Below, piece by piece: positions 60,311 to 64,000 of a stretch of 64,000 nt of DNA; the first letter of the stretch is position 1, and the number at the start of each line of letters is the position of its first letter. The notes under the pieces were generated by a model. That model searched no databases. It saw only the letters and a program-made list of their open reading frames with translations, and was not told the DNA's origin. The position numbers were made by a program, and so were the translations under genes. Where the stretch lies: assembly GCA_002314775.1 (NCBI GenBank), contig DCHE01000014.1, positions 51,808 to 115,807 on the forward strand. The letters run 5' to 3'. The stretch is from Lachnospiraceae bacterium UBA1760 (GTDB lineage Bacteria; Bacillota; Clostridia; Lachnospirales; Lachnospiraceae).

Positions 60311-61687
60311 TTACTTGTTCATACCTGTGAGATAAGCTGCAGACAGATCATTTTCTGTAGTGAAATAGGTCTGGGTATGATATGTAAAGTCAATGTACGA
60401 ATAGGTAACCTCATCGTCAGGTGACATTGAATGTCCAATGATTACACATGAATTTGCAGTGTTATTTCTGAATTCGCAGTTCATAATTAAATCTGAGCTT
60501 GATCTATAGGCTGGCTCAAAGCTTTCGTCAACATCACCGCTATCTTCTTCATCTGAATTAGTTGAAGCAGGGTAGAAGTAGATACGAAGAGTCTCGTCTC
60601 CAGAGGTTACGCAGATATCAGCATAAGAATCATCCATACCGTCAGTTACCTCGCATTTGAAGCCCGCTTCCTCAAGCTCCTTGACACATTCATCCAGGGT
60701 TTTGGTTCCAATTGCCTGGGCATAGGAAAGGAAACCGTGGTTGTAAAGCTCGCTTGCATTGTTGTAGAAGGTAGGTGCACCCTCCTCAGTTGACTCCATC
60801 TCTGAGTAGAAATACTCACTGTTAAAGAGAGAAGGATAATCTGCTCTGTTAATCTGTACCTTTACTGCACCAACCTCAACTGGAGCGATAGTATTATTGT
60901 TGAAATAAATCTCAAGTCCGTCACCATTTACAGCCCATGATGAAAACAGACCGTTGTAAAATAAATCCGATGCGATATCAGCATAGTTATCGCAGTACTT
61001 TGAGGTGTCAGTTTCCTTAAGCTTCTCAATAACTATATCAACCATCTTGTCATAGTCAGTAAGAACTGTTCTCAGTGACAGAGGCTTTCCGGTTGCTGCA
61101 TCGTAGCTAAGGCCCGTAACCTCAACACTATCCTCATGATAGTTCAGATTCGCAGTGTGTATCTTGTACATTGAGAGAACCTTTGTGTCAGATCTCACTA
61201 CCGAAAGATTAGTGGTTTCCTTCCATGGAATATTTGCGGAAGCGAAGCTAAAGTTTTCATCGCTCATAATGTTATACACATTGTTAACCTGGACGGTCAG
61301 ATCACCCTGCAGCTCCTCATTTAACTTAGTCATTGCAGATTTGAGATCGGAATTCTCAAGCTCTGTAATATAAATCTGATCCACGGATGCCTCGTAGGCC
61401 ATACCCGATTCAAGTATTTCACTATCTACGTAGTAACCATCCTCAACATGTCCGATTGAGAAGCCGACATTTTTTGCAGTCGTAAGCTCAGCCTCAGTAC
61501 TTTCCTCTGTGGTTGCTTCGGTATCAGCAGCAGTTGTTTCTTCAGTTGATTTTGCCTCAGTAGCCTCGGTTGTTATTACCAGACTTGTCCTACTTTCAGT
61601 GGTGGATTTCCCGTCGTCCTTGCCACAGCCCATAGCACTAAATACCATAGCGAGAGAAAGAGTAAGACCAAGTATTTTTCTTCTCAT
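60311..61687 (-). CDS. DUF3298/RsiV-like lipoprotein
   Basis: A 458-residue exported protein. The signal peptide ends in SAMGC, and the mature protein begins with a Thr/Glu-rich linker of about 55 residues. A domain then follows the DUF4163-DUF3298 layout: SVVRSDTKVLSMYK, NYHEDSVEVTGLSYDAATG, PLSLRTVLTDYDKMVDIV and FFNN-type turns around NGDGLEIYFNNNTIAPVEVG. RsiV and PdaC use this module to bind cell-wall glycans or lysozyme. The last 130 residues (after about 330) are unassigned. GGAGG precedes the ATG. It is a single gene on the minus strand. Confidence 0.75.
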   Translation of the reverse strand: MRRKILGLTLSLAMVFSAMGCGKDDGKSTTESRTSLVITTEATEAKSTEETTAADTEATTEESTEAELTTAKNVGFSIGHVEDGYYVDSEILESGMAYEASVDQIYITELENSDLKSAMTKLNEELQGDLTVQVNNVYNIMSDENFSFASANIPWKETTNLSVVRSDTKVLSMYKIHTANLNYHEDSVEVTGLSYDAATGKPLSLRTVLTDYDKMVDIVIEKLKETDTSKYCDNYADIASDLFYNGLFSSWAVNGDGLEIYFNNNTIAPVEVGAVKVQINRADYPSLFNSEYFYSEMESTEEGAPTFYNNASELYNHGFLSYAQAIGTKTLDECVKELEEAGFKCEVTDGMDDSYADICVTSGDETLRIYFYPASTNSDEEDSGDVDESFEPAYRSSSDLIMNCEFRNNTANSCVIIGHSMSPDDEVTYSYIDFTYHTQTYFTTENDLSAAYLTGMNK

Positions 61688-61876
61688 ATTTTGTTCCTCC
61701 GTTATTCTCTATCAGAACCTTGCGAGTGGTTTCGCAGTTTGCTGAATATATCTTTTTGAATCCCAATAACCTTCACATCATTTTCGAAAATTATTACTAG
61801 CATTATATAACAATTCCTGCATAATCTCAAACAAATATAACATTTCATATTCATTTTCCTTGCTTGCAAATAATGT

Positions 61877-61906
61877 TTGACTGCACGTAACGTGCAGTTT
61901 CACACT
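61877..61906 (+). promoter_or_regulatory. MerR-type operator and promoter
   Basis: A -35 TTGACT runs into the perfect palindrome CTGCACGT-A-ACGTGCAG (61881-61897), then a -10-like CACACT, with an 18-bp spacer. A palindrome inside an over-long spacer is the hallmark of MerR-family control. The merR gene starts about 30 bp downstream, so it probably regulates itself. Confidence 0.7.
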
Positions 61907-61937
61907 AAAAAAAGCAACAGTAAATGTGGAGGCAATT

Positions 61938-62258
61938 ATGAACTTGAGGGAACTGTGTAAGTCACTTGATATTTCAAGGAGAAGAATTCAAGGCTACGAG
62001 AAGGCGGGACTTGTTGCACCGTCAGGGAAAAATAAATATGGCCACCTTCTCTATGATGAGAGCGCTATCGAACTTATAGGGAGGATACGATTATATCAGG
62101 AATTCGGCTTTGAGCTGAAGGAGATAAAGGAACTAATCAATGCTCCAGATGAAAAACTTAAGGCGGCACTTATTAAACAGGTTGAAATCCTTGAGAAGAG
62201 AGGAGAGAGGATAGGGGAGCTTATAGACGAAGCAAGGAAGATTATTGAGGGACTTTAA
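61938..62258 (+). CDS. MerR-family regulator
   Basis: A 107-residue regulator. The winged helix reads LRELCKSLDISRRRIQGYEK and AGLVAPSGKNKYGHLLYDES; the dimerisation helix ends the protein (LIKQVEILEKRGERIGELID). There is no separate effector domain and no Cys, so it does not look like a metal sensor of the MerR/CueR type. GGAGG precedes the ATG at 61938; the frame is open a further four codons. The membrane protein gene follows after 32 bp and is probably under its control. Confidence 0.85.
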   Translation: MNLRELCKSLDISRRRIQGYEKAGLVAPSGKNKYGHLLYDESAIELIGRIRLYQEFGFELKEIKELINAPDEKLKAALIKQVEILEKRGERIGELIDEARKIIEGL

Positions 62259-62290
62259 ATGAGGTATGAGATATTAAGGAGGAATTTATT

Positions 62291-62716
62291 ATGAAATCAA
62301 AATTGTTCAAGATGATTGCTATTATTGTTGGTCTTGCGGAGCTGGGAGTTCTGTTTTTACCATATCTTGCCAACGGAAAAGAAAAATATAATTCATTAAA
62401 GGTAATACAGATAGCATTTGAACATGCGGGTAATGAATGGGGATATGAGTATCTTCTGGATTTTGTGTTACCAGTAGGGATTAGCGTTATTGGACTGCTC
62501 ATATTTATGGCAAAAAGCAAGGTTGGAACAGCTGTTACAGCAACAATTTTCGATGTTCTTGCAGCTGCGTTATACATTTTTGTAAATGGAATTCTCAATA
62601 AAAGAGGAGTAGATGTTCAAATAGGCTTTAAGCTTAATATGGTTTTAGTATTTGTTGAAATCGTATTACTGATTGCATTTATTGTGGCTTTTGTAAAGGA
62701 AAAGAAGGCGGAATAA
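62291..62716 (+). CDS. Small four-helix membrane protein
   Basis: A 141-residue protein with four hydrophobic segments (about 7-25, 50-75, 80-100 and 115-135) and short loops. No family is recognised. It has AGGAGGAA before its ATG and follows the MerR gene at 32 bp, so it is probably the regulator's target. It could be an efflux or stress membrane protein, but nothing in the sequence decides this. Confidence 0.6.
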   Translation: MKSKLFKMIAIIVGLAELGVLFLPYLANGKEKYNSLKVIQIAFEHAGNEWGYEYLLDFVLPVGISVIGLLIFMAKSKVGTAVTATIFDVLAAALYIFVNGILNKRGVDVQIGFKLNMVLVFVEIVLLIAFIVAFVKEKKAE

Positions 62717-62733
62717 AAATAGGAGACTAACCA

Positions 62734-64000
62734 ATGAGAAAAAATAAGATAATAGTTGCTACTGTTATTTCTGTAGCTATGCTTGGTTTGATGTTTGGCT
62801 GTGGGAAAGGTGATACAACAACAACGGATACAACAACAACGGATACAACAACAATAGAAGAAACTAGTACCAAGGATACTACTATTGAAAATGTTAATAA
62901 GGACAGTACTGAAAAAGATACTGATGATAATAATACAACCGAGACAGAACAGTCTGTTGTAGAAAAAAATGAGAGTGAGACAACTACTAATAATACGCAT
63001 GAAGTTAGTGTTGACACATCAAAGATAAAAACAGATTATGTGGTTTCTTCGGGACTAGAGCTCAAGGAAAAGAGTGATGGAACCTATGAGATTACTGGAA
63101 AGGGAACCTGTACGGATGAAATAATAGTAATATCATCTGAAATGGATAATAAAACAATTTCAGTTGTGTCTGAAAAGGCCTTCAATTCTGAAGAAATAAA
63201 AGGAATTGTTTTTCAGGATGCTAAGGACATTAAGGTTGATAATAGAGCATTTTATTATTGTGATGATTTGTCTTTAGTCCAAATTGTAAACAGTAGTGTT
63301 GAAATTGATGAGTATAATTTTTATGATAGCTGTGATGATGCAACCGTTATTTTTTATAACTCTACAATAAAGACTGATAGTCATGCATTCGACTCCGCTG
63401 ATATTGCTGAAGTTAGTATTATTGCTTGTGACATGGAAATTGGTGACAGAACATTTTATTTTTGCGATAACATTAACAAATTCATAATTGATAGCAGTAA
63501 TTTAAAGATAGGAGAGTATATACTCTATGATTCTGGTGACGATATGGAGCTATCAATTACGAATTCAAAGGTTGACGCAGATAGTCATGCGTTTGATAGT
63601 TGCGCGATGAAAAGCATTTATTCAAGTAAGTGTGACCTCGATTTTGACGACAGAGTATTTTATTATTGCGACAAATTAGAGACAGTGAATATAGATGCAA
63701 ATACTCTTGAAGTTGGTGAGTACTGTTTCTATACTTGCAAGAATCTTATAGAGGTAAATTTATGTGTAAATGATTCTACAGATAATACTTCTGTTAAGCT
63801 TTGTGAACATTCCTTCGATGGATGTGAATCCTTGGAAACCGTTAAAATAGGGAATGGTAAAATTGAAATCGATGATAGAGTTTTTTATTATTGTAGTAAG
63901 CTAAAAGAAGTGATGATTGAATCTTCTAATGTATCTTTCGGAGAGTATGTTTTCTATGAGTGCCCTAAGGATGCAAAGGTTACATATGGTGGGAAAACAG
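62734..64000 (+). CDS. BspA-like leucine-rich-repeat lipoprotein, 3' end outside the window
   Basis: The first 422 codons are visible. The signal peptide ends in GLMFGC, followed by a Thr/Asp/Glu-rich stalk (about 28-90) built from a 15-bp DNA repeat (GATACAACAACAACG) in its first part. From about residue 140 on there are repeated units of 22-24 residues around F-x-x-C (VDNRAFYYCDDLSLVQIV, ADSHAFDSC, IDDRVFYYCSKLKEVMI), the BspA/LRR_5 type. Such proteins sit on the surface and bind host or microbial partners. An unusual feature is the alternation of FYYC and DS-rich units. AGGAGACTAACC precedes the ATG at 62734. It follows the MerR operon by only 17 bp and may belong to it. Confidence 0.85.
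   Translation, partial: MRKNKIIVATVISVAMLGLMFGCGKGDTTTTDTTTTDTTTIEETSTKDTTIENVNKDSTEKDTDDNNTTETEQSVVEKNESETTTNNTHEVSVDTSKIKTDYVVSSGLELKEKSDGTYEITGKGTCTDEIIVISSEMDNKTISVVSEKAFNSEEIKGIVFQDAKDIKVDNRAFYYCDDLSLVQIVNSSVEIDEYNFYDSCDDATVIFYNSTIKTDSHAFDSADIAEVSIIACDMEIGDRTFYFCDNINKFIIDSSNLKIGEYILYDSGDDMELSITNSKVDADSHAFDSCAMKSIYSSKCDLDFDDRVFYYCDKLETVNIDANTLEVGEYCFYTCKNLIEVNLCVNDSTDNTSVKLCEHSFDGCESLETVKIGNGKIEIDDRVFYYCSKLKEVMIESSNVSFGEYVFYECPKDAKVTYGGKT

Overview
The window reads as chromosomal DNA of a low-GC, strictly anaerobic, Gram-positive bacterium, most probably a gut or rumen Lachnospiraceae (Butyrivibrio, Pseudobutyrivibrio, Roseburia or Lachnospira relatives). The clues are AT-rich spacers, strong GGAGG ribosome binding sites, lipoprotein-anchored ABC binding proteins, YesM/YesN two-component genes, a flavodiiron protein, an iron alcohol dehydrogenase, a FeoA-FeoB fusion and a BspA-type leucine-rich-repeat surface protein. 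No rRNA, tRNA, CRISPR array, insertion sequence or prophage was seen. Family names come from motif recognition by eye, without database searches.

Layout. 1-1065 (minus): a partial glycosyltransferase and a PAP2-type membrane phosphatase. 1262-6460: corA, polyphosphate kinase, an orphan-looking sensor kinase and a GerMN-like lipoprotein. 6782-9749: a ComEC split into two overlapping genes, then a HIRAN protein behind a LexA-like box. 10108-20517: a galactose/glucose uptake and sensing locus (mglB, mglA, mglC, then a YesN/YesM pair with two further binding proteins). 20613-25302: a DUF6553-like protein, a GNAT protein and a 1037-residue protein with a PI4-kinase/actin-fragmin-kinase-like core. 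25340-32536: PucR regulator, amino-acid ABC transporter, cytidylate-kinase-like protein, class III aminotransferase and iron alcohol dehydrogenase, which look like one amino-acid catabolic module. 32716-45141: a DIP1984-like protein, a possible structured RNA, a repeat-bearing membrane protein, recQ, a Xre regulator, a PLD-helicase-DUF3427 protein, a NUDIX hydrolase, pnuC, a YdcF protein and a DUF6678/YunG-like protein. 45190-50122 (minus): two secreted peptidase genes, each broken by one small lesion. 50351-64000: a membrane protein, a GH74-type glycosidase, a REC-HD-GYP protein, dGTPase, feoAB, flavodiiron protein, a DUF3298-type lipoprotein, a MerR operon and a truncated LRR lipoprotein.

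The most striking observation is in the sugar locus. The MglB-type binding protein (10108-11364) appears to be a natural circular permutant. The N-terminal strand-helix segment of a galactose-binding protein lies at its C terminus, yet the sugar-contact and calcium-loop residues can be matched one by one to E. coli MglB. The permease partner carries a roughly 215-residue coiled-coil cytoplasmic extension. A second galactose-binding-type lipoprotein in the normal order sits beside the sensor kinase. The locus therefore seems to pair a permuted transport receptor with an unpermuted receptor that is probably dedicated to sensing.
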